A DNA stretch of 64,000 nucleotides from Lingula anatina (lineage: Eukaryota; Brachiopoda; Lingulata; Lingulida; Lingulidae): assembly GCF_001039355.2 (NCBI RefSeq), contig NW_019775558.1, forward strand, positions 124,001-188,000, read 5' to 3'. The position numbers and the translations under genes are program-made. A model generated the notes under the pieces. It made no database searches. It saw only the letters and a program-made list of their open reading frames with translations, and was not told the origin of the DNA. This document shows, piece by piece, positions 49,401-63,442 of the stretch; within the stretch, counting starts at the first letter, position 1; the number at the start of each line of letters is the position of its first letter.

Positions 49401-52358
49401 TTCACTGGACGAATACGAGTCGTGTCTCTCTTTGTGTTTGGCACTTGTGGCAGTGGGGTATGGTGGACCTGAAAGAAAACACAACATGTATTACTCAGTG
49501 TCAGATAAAAATTCTAAGGGATGCTTATTAGATGGAAATAACTGTCAAAATACAGTATTCTACAACATAAAGCAGGCATTTTATAGAGAAAAGACTACGT
49601 ACATCAAGTCAAACATGAGCTTACATATAAATTAATGCAGTCCATATAACCAACTCTCTCCAATCTGATAATTGATTATTAACAACAGATTACATTTATT
49701 ATATTGAATACTCAGCTTATTTGGCAACTGGTCAACACTAAACTGACAAAACCAATTAAAACTTGCATAATCAATTAAAACTGCATTGATTAGTTGCCAG
49801 GATGCATGATAATGAAAATTTGGACCCAACATCCCAAAGAGACAATCATGTACTTTAAGTTTTGCAAAACGGCTTAACAATTAATACTTGGTTTATTCTA
49901 ATGCCTTTATAATTGCTGCCCAAGGTGTCAAACAAAAAACGTGCATTAATTGCTTCACCAACCTTCCAAGGTTATTATCATTAGGTTAACTATTATGCTT
50001 AATAAAAATAATGAATGATTATTAATATCAGTCCTCACCCCCTCCCCTCATCAAATAAATAAAATGATAAGTGACGATAATTTAATAAAGCAACTCTGCC
50101 CTTCATAATCTTGTACTGTTGCAGCCTGATGAAATAATCACATTTAAATATATCTCTTACTCAATATAAATCAAAGAGCTTATGGTTTCAAGAGGGTTAG
50201 GAGTCTTACGTAACCATACACAGCTGGTTTTCCATTAATTGTTTTTCTCAACCTCACCAGTATCAATGCTACCGTATTGATCTGTTCCCCCTATCTTAAT
50301 AACAATACATGTAATCAAAGCCCAAATGAAATGCTCTTTACCAGGCTTAGATTAAAGTCAGGCTACAAAGCCGGGGTAGATTATCCCCCTCGTCTGATCC
50401 CATTAATATCTATGTGTTGTTTTATGTGTAATTTTGTGCTATCGCAAAACCCAGCTTCTCACTTGGGGCGGATTTTCAAGATAGACCAAACCGACCAATT
50501 TGCTGCATTAATACACTGCAGGAGCAAAAACCTGGCTTTCCTAGCAATCAATAGCTGTTTTCTTGCTTTTGGTGATAGGAAAATTTTCAATTCATTTATT
50601 TACAGCATGCTCCAGGAAAATTGCATTGTCCCTTATGGGACTGCCTATCATTTCATACCAGAGACCCGTCCGCCTTCCTTTCGCTGAAAGATCTTGACAT
50701 TTTCAAGATGCAGTCATACTTGGCTCTTAATTGTCCCTAAGTTATTTGTCATGTTTTCCTAATACTAATAAACCCTGGTGGTTCTACTATAAATTATCTC
50801 ATTAGAAACAACTCAAAAAACAATCAGATATAACACATCACCAGCCTTCAATACATTCATAGAATATAATGCCAGGAGTGAGCAATGGCATGTTCTATTC
50901 ATAAATTCAATGAAAATCCCAATCGCTATTGGCTATTATATTTAGTAATTTCCCTTTTTAAATGTTTCTATTTTGGCATTATATACTGACTAAAGGATAA
51001 AACAGTCGACCAATTCGCACATGGCATGCCCTACGGATACTAACCTGGCATGCTTTGCAGACTCACACAAGGCATGTCTTACTTACTCAAACCTGGCATG
51101 CCCAACCTATCAAACTTGGCATCCACTACTCACTCACAGCTGACATGGTTCACCAACCTATGCCATGCATGTCCAACTGGGTGGAATGGGTAATGTCTAA
51201 CACCAATTTTACAATATAAAAAAAAAAACAGCATGGATTGTTAAGCCTGCTTAACTGAAGTAGCTGATTACAACTAGCAAAAGCTCTCAAAGAACTTTTA
51301 ACAGGAGATAAGAGAACTTGAATGTTTTTGACTTATCAAAGGTGGTTATGGGAAACACTGAGTAAACTTGGTATCAAAACAATTCCATAAAAATGAGGTA
51401 CAGTTGGCAACCTTTCAGATTCTATGTAAAATGCAACTTGTTCAATTAAGAGTATTAGAAGTCTTCGCAGTGACTGTCTATTACAATTCATTTTGTGCAT
51501 CTGAGCTCTGGCACCATTTGCTGACTCAAACAACCTCGTTCCAAGCTGACATGTTCCTGGCACGTTCCACCGCCTCTAATGCTCCGTGCTTCACTGACTT
51601 CCACCTGTCATTCTCCAACTATTCTCCAACTATTGCCAAATCCTTCCAAATTAAACCTGCCGAGTTTCCTTGTACATGACAGTGATGTTCTCCTTTACAA
51701 GACAATGAAGAATGGCAATTTTAGCCTATATCCTACAGCTTTTGAGATTAAAATTGAATCAATAAAGTTGAATAAAAGGCATAACTAATAAATCTCAGCT
51801 GTAGCTCCCAGGCCTCTGAGCTGAAACTTCTTTTAGATCTGGATAACAATGGCGCATAAATAATAATGACAGATCCATTTTTTGTTCTTAAACTGATAGC
51901 CTAATTACAGTGACAAAAAACTGCATTATTATCATGAAAGATTCTCTGGGCATACTTCACAGTGGAAGTTTGAGAAATTAGAATGGCTTCTGACCTTGAT
52001 AAAATTGCATTGACATTTAGGAGACCTTTTATCTGCTGTATTATTGAAAACATACATCAATGCCAGAGAGAGAATCCTAACAGGAGTTTCTATAGTCTGA
52101 GAGACGTGGGTTGCTCCATTATTATGGCTCCATGTCCTAGACTAGTCACTATCATATACATGTGCATCTATTGTCCATAATAATTGTTATAGATTATTAC
52201 TGGACATTTTTGCTTTCTCTTTATACACAACTCTTATTCAATTAGGATTCTCCTCCTAAAGTGCCATACCTTTTGACTTAAGCATTTTTTTCTTTGTACA
52301 CTATAATATACAGTATGAAAATACATCTTAATAAAAAAAACATCCATTTACAAAATAC

Positions 52359-52427
<69 letters not shown>

Positions 52428-55400
52428 TCGGACATTCATGCTTTATCTTTACCTGCAGTTAACATTTTGGATGGTACTGGACATTTTAGATGGACATTTG
52501 CTACCTCCTCCCCCGTTTCCCCCCCCCTCTCCTAACCCCCTATGCCTTACTCCAATGCATCTCTGATTCTTAATAATCTTGCAGTGGCAATCAAATATGA
52601 ATAGTTCATTACACAATTCCTGGAAGTCCAGTAATGCCTTTAGTTATCTTTTAACACTATCAAATGTACCACACTCATTAAGTGCACTTAAAATTCTGAA
52701 ATGCTGGCTGAAATATGAATTCCAGATTGAACAACAAAGTAATAAAAATCAGACCTCCGGATCTGCCAAGAGCTCTTTTATCTGTTGATGGAAGGGTTGA
52801 TTAAATAGTTAAATTGCAAAACCTTTGCTTTAGGGATTCTTTTTTTTTTACCAAGCTTTTGATATGAAATAAGATATGGTAATGCAAATCACTAAAATGG
52901 ATGTCGAAGATTTAGCAAAATCCTCATTAATAGTGGTTATAGGAATATCTGTTTAATTCCCCCCCAAAATTCCATGTATGGCAAATCACAGCATTAAAAA
53001 TACAACTGTAATGACTTTTATTTGGTTTTTACAAATGATATTCATTGGCTTGTGTCTGAAAAAGAACCACACAAGCTAAGTACTTTTGATTTTAAAATAA
53101 AATCCCAATGTAGATTTACAAAAAGATTTGCCTTCTTGATGATTTTCTTTTTTATAATTATTGTAATCTTCAAGTCAGATCAGCACATTTCCAGGTGCCA
53201 TATTCAATTTCTGAATCAAGTTGACAGATCTGAGCAATGGACCTGTCAAAAAAAACTGGTGTACTGTTATAAATTGCAGACAGACCATGAGACATGCTAA
53301 TTTATGCATATATCCCATCCATAGTGCATCCTTTCATTCTTTTTCCTAGCAATTTTCTAAATATATAAAATAAAAATAGCAACTGCCTTTGGTGTATCAA
53401 TACTAAGTCTTTCATAACTACTCTTGGTCATCAATAACTCAGACAAACTATCACAACTGTATTAATGTGGCATTGCTAAAAACCCAAGGCATTGTTGACC
53501 GAATACATCACTCTTCTAACAGCAGAGACATATGTAAATATATTAATTACATTAGAAGTGCCAACAGGAACAAGAATGTATGCTGAAAACATCACTCGGG
53601 GTGTGAATTGTAAGAGTTTTCAAGACATGATATAGATTTTGCTGAGAGCATTTTCTGAGCATTTTCATGTGTATTTTCCACGAGTTCTTTCTGCATGCTG
53701 TATAACAGAGCCAGTATACACCCACTGCCAAACTGATACAATTATTGTGGTCAATATAAAGCAGCCATTTCCCTTTACTCGCAGCCGCTTTCCTGCTTTC
53801 CACAATTCAACTTAATTGTACCCAGTGACCTGTGAAGAATACGCAAGACAGAATATTAATCGTGTCAAGTTTAAAAAAAAGAGAGCTTTCACAGTAAACG
53901 GTAATTACTTTCTCTGAAGAACAATGACCTGGAATGATCAAAGGCCTGCCAGAGACAGCTAGGCAGTTAGTTACACACAGTGCATCAAACAACAACTAAA
54001 TGTTTCTCAATATTATTACTTGTTGTCCCCACAGAATCCACAGTGTGTGCATGTCCCCAGAAATATACTAAAATATTCGCTTCAAGTTCAAAGCCAAATA
54101 TGCAAACATGAATTCTGCGTTTCCTGGCTCTCATTTCACACTGAATCTTCATTTAAAAGATTAACTAATAATCCAGTTGATTGTACACAGGAGGACGCAT
54201 TTATCAGGAAAGGGAATAGAAAGATCCCTGTCAGTCCCTTTGTTACCTTACTCTGAGTTAATAAAAGAGTAATGTTTTTTCAGGTGATTAGGTTTTTTTT
54301 CTTTAATTATAAGTACCAAGCACTGTAAACAACTGAAACATAGCAGCAAACAGAAAGAAACCTTTAGGATGAAAGAGAATTTTTCATAGGTTTGTAAACC
54401 AATGTTATCATCAAAAAAGCCCAAATACAAATTCAACAATAGCTATCATTCAATAAGCTCTTAAAAGCAATAGGTCTGTTTTTTATCACTGCACTGACTT
54501 AAACATCTAATACATTGGCTTTCTTTGTAGTTTGTAGAAAGCCTCATTGATCTCTACCATACTATTTGATAGAAACAGTGGTACATTAGCCTTGTAAAAA
54601 TACTCTGACAATAACACAGAGACAATAAAACCATGAAGCCAAATACTCCATAAAACTGGATAAACACCTGAACTCCACGCAGTCAATGAAACTCTAAATG
54701 GAGAGGATTTATGACAAAAAAAATTGTATTAACTATTCACTGTGTTAAATTGACCATAAGAAGGGTTGTAGCTTTGGTGTTAAGGTGCAAAACAAAACAT
54801 CATTTTGTATTGAGATAATATGTACACAAGAAGATTAAAAAGTTCATTCTTATGTGAAATTGAATACATACTGTATATACTCAGTCACAGGCAGGTCAGC
54901 ATGTCATTCAGTTTCCCTTGATTCTTGCTACCATAAAAGCTGCCAAGGGATGTATCATTACCGATGATAAGTAAAACATTCAATAATTGATCCATGCCAA
55001 AAATCATAGGTTTTGCCTTCTTAATGCATTCTATTATTAGGAACACCTTCTGTTATTATGGACATGTATCTGCCAAAGTAACCCCCCCCCCAAAAAAAAA
55101 AATAATAACAATAATAAAAAAATGAAAATAAAATAAATGCATTCAAGTTGTATCCCTGCCTTAGTGAGCTGGTTTGAATAAAGTTTACATACCTGATTTA
55201 CATGGTGAATTCTAGATATTTTTCTCTCTTTTTTCTATTATTATTTTGCCAATATGAAAGTTTCATGTTTTTTTAAAATATTCATGTGTCTCAGACTATC
55301 ATGTTTTTATGTTTACAAAAATATGAATCCACAATAATGGAGACAATTTTTACCCAAAGCTAATAAACGTGATGCCTTCATCTTCAAATGTTTTCAGAAC

Positions 55401-57553
55401 TTGAATAGAACTTGTTTTAAAAAAATTGGCCCAAAAACTTAAAATAAAAAAAAATACCTGGTAAGCATCTGACCTGGGATCCATATCCAGATCAGTCTAA
55501 GAATTTTAATCTAGAATCTGTGGCTTACATTGCATACTAGAGCAAACAATGATTATCTCAACACAATAGCCCAATTACATATGACAACTATCTCTATTTT
55601 GGACCAGGAATTCATAAAAAATGCCTATAATAGACTTTGCAAAGTCCACTTTATGAAGTCTGCCAACCCATTTAAGCAGTCTAAATTATGAAAAAAAAAA
55701 AAATGACTGGTCACCTGCTAAGGGTGATGGGGAATGTCATGTGGGCCTAAACCTGTAGGTAGGCCTACATATTATATTTGCCATTAATCCTGAGAACAAA
55801 TTCATAAATTATGAAAGCTCATGCCACTTACTTTGGTCAAAAGATGTATAGAGTAAACAATTAAATTTCTACACAATAATCTTCAATGTGCAACAAAATG
55901 ATAAAAAGATAAAAAAATTCATACTGACTGTATGTATACATGTTTAATCAAGCCTTTTGGTCTTGGCAAGTGGATTTGTTTAAAAACGCTATAACAAATC
56001 TAAATATTAGGATTGCTTTCATGCTTCATAAGTCAATGGCTTCTCCAGCCTACAACTTCACAATAGAGAACTCAGAATACATCATTCTGAGGGTCATTTA
56101 TATTAAAATGACAAAAGGCAATCCTGTACGATAGCTCCAGTATACAGAATTCTGTGCTTAAAGAGTTATGGATTTCTGCTGCGTTTCTGTGCAACAAATG
56201 ACTGCAGCATGTAACATTGCCTAAGTACATTAATGGTTTCAAACTGAAGGGTCAACTTCACAATAAATGACTGAGAAAAGAGCTGACATAGAATACATAT
56301 TCACTCAATCAAACCACAATTTCCTAATTAAACATTTTGATTTTGACTTTATACAGTACAAAACATCTTATTTTAACTTCACCTGACAAAGCATGTGTGT
56401 GCGTGTGTGCAAATGTACGTGCATCCATGTAAGCGAATTTTTTACTGAATTTTAAAGGACATTGAAGACTCACTCCTCCACTATCCACATATCCAGTATC
56501 ATGACAGAAACAAGCAGTTTCCAATGTCCTCTAAAACTCAGGCCGCTTTGTATGTATACATATGCTTCTGTGTGTAATTGTCCTAATCCAATAAATGTCA
56601 ACACCACCCTTTAATAAAACAAACATATTTTCATCATTGTAAAGAATACATCGATTCTCTTTCAACTATAATGAATTTTTTGCTGTATGCCTCAGGTTCC
56701 ATGCCTGTGATGTTTTGCCTTTGCTGGTCAGGTAAAAATGTTCTTTTCTTTCTTTTGAGAAATGAGCACCTGTCTGAATTTATAAAACTGGAATTTAAAC
56801 TACCAAAGAAAAAGTGCTTTGTGTTGTAACTGAAGCAACAAAAGTTTAGTTTCCAATATGAAACTTATATGTTAGAGCTTAACATAATACTCAGAGATGA
56901 TATACTGCATAAAATCTTGAAACAATACATGTGCTGTATATGTTAAGTAACCACAAGGACTTATAAGACGTATTCTGCAAATGTCTTTTTTTTTTCTTTT
57001 TCTTGTCTGATTCCACTTGAATGTGTACAAAAATACCCTGTAATTGAAAATATAATTAATATCTTATGTCACTAATCCAAGAGCAAGGGAGTACTACCAG
57101 GACATCCGTGAGTATACAAGTTGTCCTTCTATTTCAAAGACAAGCACAGAGGCACAAAAACAACCAAACACATCACAGACTGTAGAGACAGCAGCATCTT
57201 CACACACAAATTACAGACAGAAACCCTCTGGAATCTTGTCACAGCAATTGATCACAGAAGAACTCAGTTGCAATAATTTAGTTAGGATTGGTTAGTTTTT
57301 CCGAGAGCTGTAATATCACTCTGTAGGAAATGGGGAGGGTGCTTCTATCAGCTAATTTGAGCAATCCCCTGGGGAGCATCACGGCTCTCGGATAATTAAT
57401 TCACAAAGTCAACTTAAACAATGATTTCTTAGATTCTCAAAGACAAGAAATCCTTTTTCAATCTAAATGAAATGTCTGACTCATGGAAAAGAGAGAGAGG
57501 GAGAGAGAGAGAGGAAGAGAGAGGGAGAGAGAGAGAGAGAGGAAGAGAGAGGN

Positions 57554-57589
<36 letters not shown>

Positions 57590-60500
57590 CAGGCAAATAC
57601 GTTAAGCTATTATTAGTCATGAGGGTGCAAAAAAGTTGACTGAACATTATCAAAAATTCATGATGCTAAGTTAGAGCCGAAGTGACCTGGATGGAGTACA
57701 GCTCTATCCACCTTCCACCTTTGTGCACAGGTCGAAATGTTTGCCAACCTTGAGGTGTTAGTCTGCCATTGATTTTCGTTGGAGCTGCTGAAACAATGCT
57801 TTTTGGATAATTGCCAATAAGAAAAATAATGAGATTTCTTGAAATAATAAAACACTGTTTTGATAAGGAAGGCTCCAGGGACAACTTGTGTCTCTAACCT
57901 CAATGAAATTTGATACATGAGAGAGAAAAATGCCCCCAGGACTATCCAACTTGAACAGGAATAAAGAACAATTGGGATAAACACCTGACTTCACAAGTAT
58001 TTTCCATTCGAGCTCAGTATCATTAACCAGAAATGATAGATTTTCATGACAGATAATCAAAATGCATTACAGTTGAAAGAATAAGAAGCATAAATGTCAT
58101 TATACTGTCACAGCTAGCAGAGGAATTTTAAACTAGCAGGAGAAAAAGCAAAGAGAAAAAAACATAAAACGTAAATATCCCGAAGTCTAAACAGGTGACC
58201 CTTTAAATACAGCCCAAATATAGTCTACTGTATGTCACCTCTACCACAATTTCACACCTACCCCAATATTCCATAGCCTGCCAAGTCCAATGGATTACAT
58301 AATGCACCTCTTGACCCCTATTCAATTACGCACAGCCTAGCTGTGAATCTCCCATATTTTACTTGTCTTGGTACTTACCCTATAAGAAGCCCAAATCAAT
58401 AACTACATTCAATTCTATAATGATCCAACATGTTATATACTAATCTCACACTGCCAAGGAGGTTAAACCCACTAAACCAGTTGTACAATAAAACATCTGC
58501 ACACAAATACATATAACATTGCATCATCAAATACAAGATTTCATCCTTTGATGAAAGGTGCTTGTGGATGTGATTACGAGTAAAAATGGACTTAAACGGT
58601 TTCTCTCAGCTGTGGTAGGGATGGTCTGGTATAGGTAAAGGCAAGGACTGCCTATACACACTCAGGTATAAAGGATAATATTGATCCAAAATCAAAGGAA
58701 GTCAACTTAAGTAATAGACCTACAATGCATTGCAGTAAACAGTTGTTTAATGGCCGTCTGCCATCTACAGATTGAGATTGGTAGACCGTGCCTAAGCAGC
58801 TTTTATTTTACCATTCAAATCTACTTATACCACTATTTACCACTGTGGGGTCTTAAGTCCAAATCTCTGTGCATTTTCTTCTCTTTTCAACAAATAAAAA
58901 ATGTAAGAGAATGTGGACCATTTACTCCATCACTTAGATGTTTGCTTGTGGAGTGCCTTGGGACTAATTTTTATGTTATTGGTATTATCAGTATAATCCT
59001 GTGGAATGTCCTTTGTTGAATGCCTTTTTTTTGGCCAAATACACCTGAATATGTAGGACAATTTTAAATTATATGGGACCTAAACAGTGAGAAGGCTCTT
59101 TAAAAAGGAATAATTCCATAATAAATTTAGTGATTTTAACAGTATTAAAGAATTTGGCAAATATTTCAAGTGCTGGTTTTCAAATTGTTTTCAAGTCAAA
59201 GTCCAATAGCACAATGCTAAACAGCAGGTCTGACGCAGAGGCCTTAAAAAAAGCTCACTGTGGACCTCGAATTAAATCATCTCTAATGAGAGCTTGAGGT
59301 CAAAAATCAACATTAAAAGCATTTCTGGAATGGCTGTGTTAAATCAAGAATCAAGATCAAGGCCATAAATATCTGAGAGCATACTGTTTTAACATTTCTT
59401 TAAAAAGTTTTTTTCTTTCCTCATTCACAATATGGTATCAAAGTAAAAGAGGCCATTTTTCCTGAAAATGTAAGCTTTTAACAGAAAAGAGTTAAATGCA
59501 TTCTAGCTGTAGAAGGAAGCTACTTTTGTTGAATATGAATGTTTATTGATGGTAAAACAAGTTCCATTATGCATTCTCATTTGGCATTCCACCCACCAAC
59601 AAGTCTAATAGTCTAAATTTACTCCTAGGGTCTAATGATTAAGACTAATTGTGGCCTAACCTTTTCTTTCTGCCCGTGTGGCTGTCCTTGCTCCCCAATG
59701 CAAATTTGCAGATGTTCACATGTAGCAGGGTTCCTTAACACCATTTACTCATATACACACGGACTTGTTATGGGGGTATTTGTTTTTTACAGCATGAACA
59801 AAATGGGAATATTAGATGCTCCTGTATAACTTAAGTAGGTAGATATATGGATGCATGCACATCAGATCTGAGCCAATACTGAACATGCTTATTTATTACA
59901 GTCACACATCCAAAATAAAAAAAAAAAAAATTAAGGAAATATTTCTAAGGGCCCTTCTCTTCCCTTTCCCCACCCTAATGCACATACGTATCACCCATAT
60001 CAGCTTTCTTTCAACATTTATAGCCCTACCCCCCTTTAAATTTATCCTTTAAAACTGTAATGCCTGAGGTATACATACCTGCAGCCATGCCAGCCTGCTG
60101 ATCATCATACTCCTGCAAGTCATGGGACAGGGTGTTGAACTTGTGCACCAAGTCCTGCATCTCCTCCGCATTCTCAACATTTATTTTAGGAAGCGAGTTG
60201 CTCCTGGTGTCATCACCAAGCCCATGATAATCATGATGATAGCCCCAGATTTCTGAATCCGAGTTGTAATCTGGCGACTCCTTATTGGATTTCCTAGGAG
60301 ACATGTATTCTAAACTTTGCTGTTTCTGGGTACGATAGTAAGCAGCCGCCGAGGCTTGGGGACTGCTCAACACTGGTTCTTTGCCAGAGGCTTTTCGACT
60401 TAACGTACTGTGGTCAGACTTACTCTGCAACTGTTTTCTAATTCTTTCATAGTCTTCCTTCAGTTTGGCATCTGTAGTATCACAAAATTTTGGGTCAACA

Positions 60501-61372
60501 TCATCCATTCCATTTACCTTTGGTCCTCCCTCTGCACCTTTATAAGATGCAGAAGTCTCACTGGATAGCCCACTGTCATTGGAGTCCTCTTTCTCCACTT
60601 GTTCCATGGCAGCAATCTGATGTTGGAGGGCCTTGGACCGCGAGTGACGAAGTCCCTCTGGTAACCCCAGCCCCTGTGCCATCTGCCTTGAGTAAGCCTC
60701 CCTTGCCTCCCTCCCTGCCAGTATAAATTCATCTGGGCAAGAATCATCCTGCTCATGTTCCGATCTGGATTCAAAAGAAACTGAGCCTTGTTTCAGTACC
60801 ACAACAGGTTTCTGAGGCTCTATTGTTGCTATTGTGGTTCCAGTATTCCCTTGCCTTGAATATGATCTAGTCCTAATTGTTAAAGTTAATTTCTTTGGTA
60901 TTGACATTAATACGACGACGTCATCTAGGTTCATGCTCGTTACATTGACTGTGTTCACTGTTACAATTTCGTCTCCCATGCGTAAAAGCCCATTCTTTTC
61001 TACTATGCTACCAGGTGCAATTCGAGAAATAAAAACTCCCCCAGTTCGGTCTATGCCATTGCCTTCCCGTATATAAAACCCAAGACTTTGTCCTGGGCGC
61101 TTTAAAATCTCCACAGTTTGAATAACGACGTCGTCTCCAGTGATTTCCATGTTTTTTATTCCCATATCTAATGCACTCGAGTCATGTTTCTTGCCTTTTC
61201 TATGTCTTGGAGAAAGTGGCGACGCTTTCGGGCTCTGCTGGAGTAGTGGTTTTTCGCATGTTTCCCGGCGAGGGCTGTCACTTTCGCGATCGCGGCTACT
61301 CTGTCTCTCTTTGCTCTTCGATCGTGACCGTTTGTCCTTCTTGTTCTTTCCTTTTGCGGAGGTCTCTGCCAT
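35756..61372 (-). CDS. syd-1: SYD-1/SYDE RhoGAP with PDZ and C2 domains, five coding exons over 26 kb
   Basis: SYD-1 organises presynaptic active zones; in flies its PDZ domain links to neurexin and it acts with liprin-alpha. Minus-strand exons in order are 61372-60079, 49468-48365, 46732-46572, 44342-44132 and 35862-35756. They join in phase to 958 residues (worm SYD-1 is about the same size). A basic, serine-rich N terminus (1-65) precedes a PDZ domain (about 83-170, carboxylate loop SLGFYI). A long disordered stretch follows, then a C2 domain (about 585-680, LSIHIYCGHGL) and a RhoGAP domain (about 723-915). The GAP keeps the arginine finger (GTYRVCG, Arg763) and LLKDYLRELPEPL. A short serine-rich tail from the last exon ends VQGDEK. 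Vertebrate SYDE1/2 lack the PDZ, so this is the invertebrate form. An acceptor-like gaacag at 61388 implies an untranslated upstream exon. The 35-residue last exon is called on phase and composition and is the least certain part. Confidence 0.93.
36574..36611. repeat. (AC)n microsatellite
   Basis: About 19 AC units in the SYD-1 last intron. Confidence 0.9.
38272..38331. repeat. Interrupted (AAT)n microsatellite
   Basis: AAT units interrupted by GATGAT and a short unique segment. Confidence 0.85.
41153..41177. repeat. Poly-C followed by (AC)n
   Basis: A run of about 14 C followed by ACACAC, in the SYD-1 last intron. Confidence 0.85.
43418..43474. repeat. (AAT)n microsatellite
   Basis: About 18 perfect AAT units, giving a poly-isoleucine frame that should not be read as coding. 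Confidence 0.9.
44343..46571 (-). other. SYD-1 intron inside the RhoGAP domain
   Basis: AT-rich; I see nothing besides intron sequence. Confidence 0.5.
46733..48364 (-). other. SYD-1 intron inside the RhoGAP domain
   Basis: AT-rich. A 65-codon minus-strand open stretch at 47251-47448 has no supporting splice or family evidence. Confidence 0.5.
51015..51165. repeat. 24-bp degenerate minisatellite with GGCATG core
   Basis: GGCATG or close variants begin at 51023, 51047, 51071, 51095, 51118 and 51142, a period of 24 bp (one step of 23). Between cores the unit is roughly CCCAACCTATCAAACCT. The copies have diverged considerably, so the array is old. Confidence 0.75.
52361..52424. repeat. (AT)n microsatellite
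   Basis: About 32 uninterrupted TA units, strongly self-complementary, within the 10.6 kb SYD-1 intron. Confidence 0.95.
57490..57587. repeat. (GA)n microsatellite containing an N
   Basis: GA units with GGAA interruptions and an N at 57553. Length is uncertain because of the N. Confidence 0.9.
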
Positions 61373-61387
61373 CCTCCCAGAGCCTTC

Positions 61388-63442
61388 CTGTTCAAAAGAG
61401 AAAAATTAATGGTACAGTAAAAACTGAAAAAGCGCCAGCAGTTTCAGGCACATGTCTCTCAGTTCAGTGGTGCGCTTCCAATCAATAATAAAATCGCGGT
61501 CAGCCTTTGAAGGTTTTAGGTCAAGGTCGGAGAAACGAAGGAATAGGTTTTTCAACCAGCGAGAGTGCTACAGGTGTCCCAAGATAGGAAAGCTTAGGTA
61601 TTGGATCAGAGAAGGCAAACATAATTATGGACAGGTTATTGATAGTACATATTTACCAAACAACCACACATCTTTTACTGTTGTTGCTTTGCTATTTGAT
61701 AGACTTGGGATAAAAATATTGTTTCCTCTAGTGACCACTAAGTAGCGCCATCTTTTATCTCAAACTGACACTAGTGCGGTTATCTGCTGCGACAGCGAAG
61801 AAAATACATTTTAGACGTCAACTTTTAAACTTTTGAGTTAAACAAAATATTGCACAAAAGGATAATTAATTTTCAAGTCAGAATAATGTTTTTTTTTCAT
61901 TTACCTCTTTGTACTCAACTCATTATGTTATTTATTATGCTGGTATTATTAATTTTCAGAATTCATCGTTGAAATGCAACGTGACTAATCTTCTTTACAG
62001 ATATAGCCTCAAATAAACTTGTATGCTCACAGGGCCTAAACTGACCATGTAACCTAATTGTTTCCTTAATAAAATTAGACAAAACGGATTAAATAAGCCA
62101 GCCTACTACAAATAGAAATAGTTTTCATATTGCCCGTGGCAATCGTTGGACAAGTTGTCAGTTCTGAACTATTGCCTCTAACATTTTTGTTTAGAATATG
62201 CAATAAACATATGCTATGGGAAGTCCACTGCCCTTTATCAATACCAGCCCGAGGAAAAGACTTGTAAGAAAACAGCTGAAACTGGAGGTGACATGCTTAA
62301 ACAAATTGGCTGACCTTTCAATTTTCAGGGTACAGTGCTCAAGGTCATATTAATTGACTGATCCCATTAAAATGGATGCATTCTCAAAAATATTTATCAG
62401 AATTCTGTGGACGTTTATCAGTTATCGAAAGGTTAGGTCAGCAATACAACTATTTTGTTCAAAAGTAGGCCTACTGGGTATTCTTTTATATCGAGGTAGT
62501 AGGCATTTCAGACAGAAGTGAAATTTTGCCACCCACACCCCCTTTAGATTCCTGAACTGTTTTGTCCAATGCAAACTTGTCAATCGAAGCGAATTTAAAA
62601 TTATTTCTATTTACTCGACCCTTACCTGCCCAGGGTAGAATGAGAAATACGCCTATGTCTTTAACCCCCAGGTAAGATACTCAAAAGAGGGAAAAGTGAA
62701 AATAAAGAAAAATGGATCATAGTTAATCATTCAAATATTCATGACGAGTACGGTGGGAATGACAGCCTGTGTGAGCACAAAAGCGAGTGTGTTGAATCTG
62801 TTACCAGTATATGGTTTTTGAATGTTGTCTCTCTCTCTATTTCAAAGGGATGCCTATATAGAGCATTTTTTCCAGTGACTAGATATCTTTTTTTTTAAAT
62901 AGTTGCATGTTTTTAGCAAACGTATCACAATTCTTTTTTTTTCTCAAAAACTTTCTAATAAATACTAGAGGCAACAAAAGGTAGGCCTAATTATCGAATC
63001 ATCAAGTAGGCTTATGCACATTGTTGACTGGGAATGGTCCACAAATACGGATTTTGAACGTGTTTTCGACACTTTCTCCTTCATATCCACTTTCCATCCG
63101 TTCAAGATGTACACACAGAACAAAAAGATGCTTCTAGATCAGTCACTCAGCCCTATAAGTTTTCACTGTCATATTCCGCAATTAAGAAATGTTTAATTTT
63201 TTGAACGCAGGTAACACTTTGACCCTATATAAATAGCATGACAAATTTTGAAAATGCCGATCAATCTGAATTTTTTCATACCTCCTGTATGGCGTGATCA
63301 TCTCCTAGAACACATTAAACTCACAGACATAAAATAAAAACAAATATATATTTATAAAAAATAACATGTAAATATCGATAATGATTTTTTTAGCGCCGGG
63401 TGCTAAGTGGTAGTCTATTATCGATACAACATAAGTGTCATT
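61388..63442 (-). other. SYD-1 upstream region (5' UTR intron and promoter)
   Basis: The gaacag acceptor at the SYD-1 start exon (about 61388-61393) implies a non-coding first exon further upstream in this stretch. I could not fix it. A YY1-type site at 61745-61754 and a TCAAGGTC half-site near 61521 are the only notable motifs. Confidence 0.4.
61745..61754 (-). promoter_or_regulatory. YY1-type motif AAGATGGCGC
   Basis: The minus strand reads AAGATGGCGC, the strong YY1 consensus often found just downstream of start sites, oriented with SYD-1 and about 370 bp upstream of its ATG. It may mark the SYD-1 transcription start. Confidence 0.4.

Larger units (their letters stand above)
49469..60078 (-). 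other. SYD-1 10.6 kb intron between the PDZ exon and the C2/GAP exon
   Basis: It separates the PDZ-coding exon from the exon carrying C2 and the start of RhoGAP. It contains a 24-bp minisatellite, (AT)n and (GA)n runs and an N at 57553. A 136-codon plus-strand open stretch at 50277-50687 and others nearby show no homology I recognise. I cannot exclude small alternative exons. Confidence 0.5.

Noticed and set aside
50277-50687. 136-codon plus-strand open stretch in the large SYD-1 intron
   Set aside because: No family match, no splice context, and antisense to the host gene. It could be a conserved non-coding element, but I cannot show it.
57429-57653. Serine-leucine repeat ORF
   Set aside because: Translation of the (GA)n microsatellite on the opposite strand.
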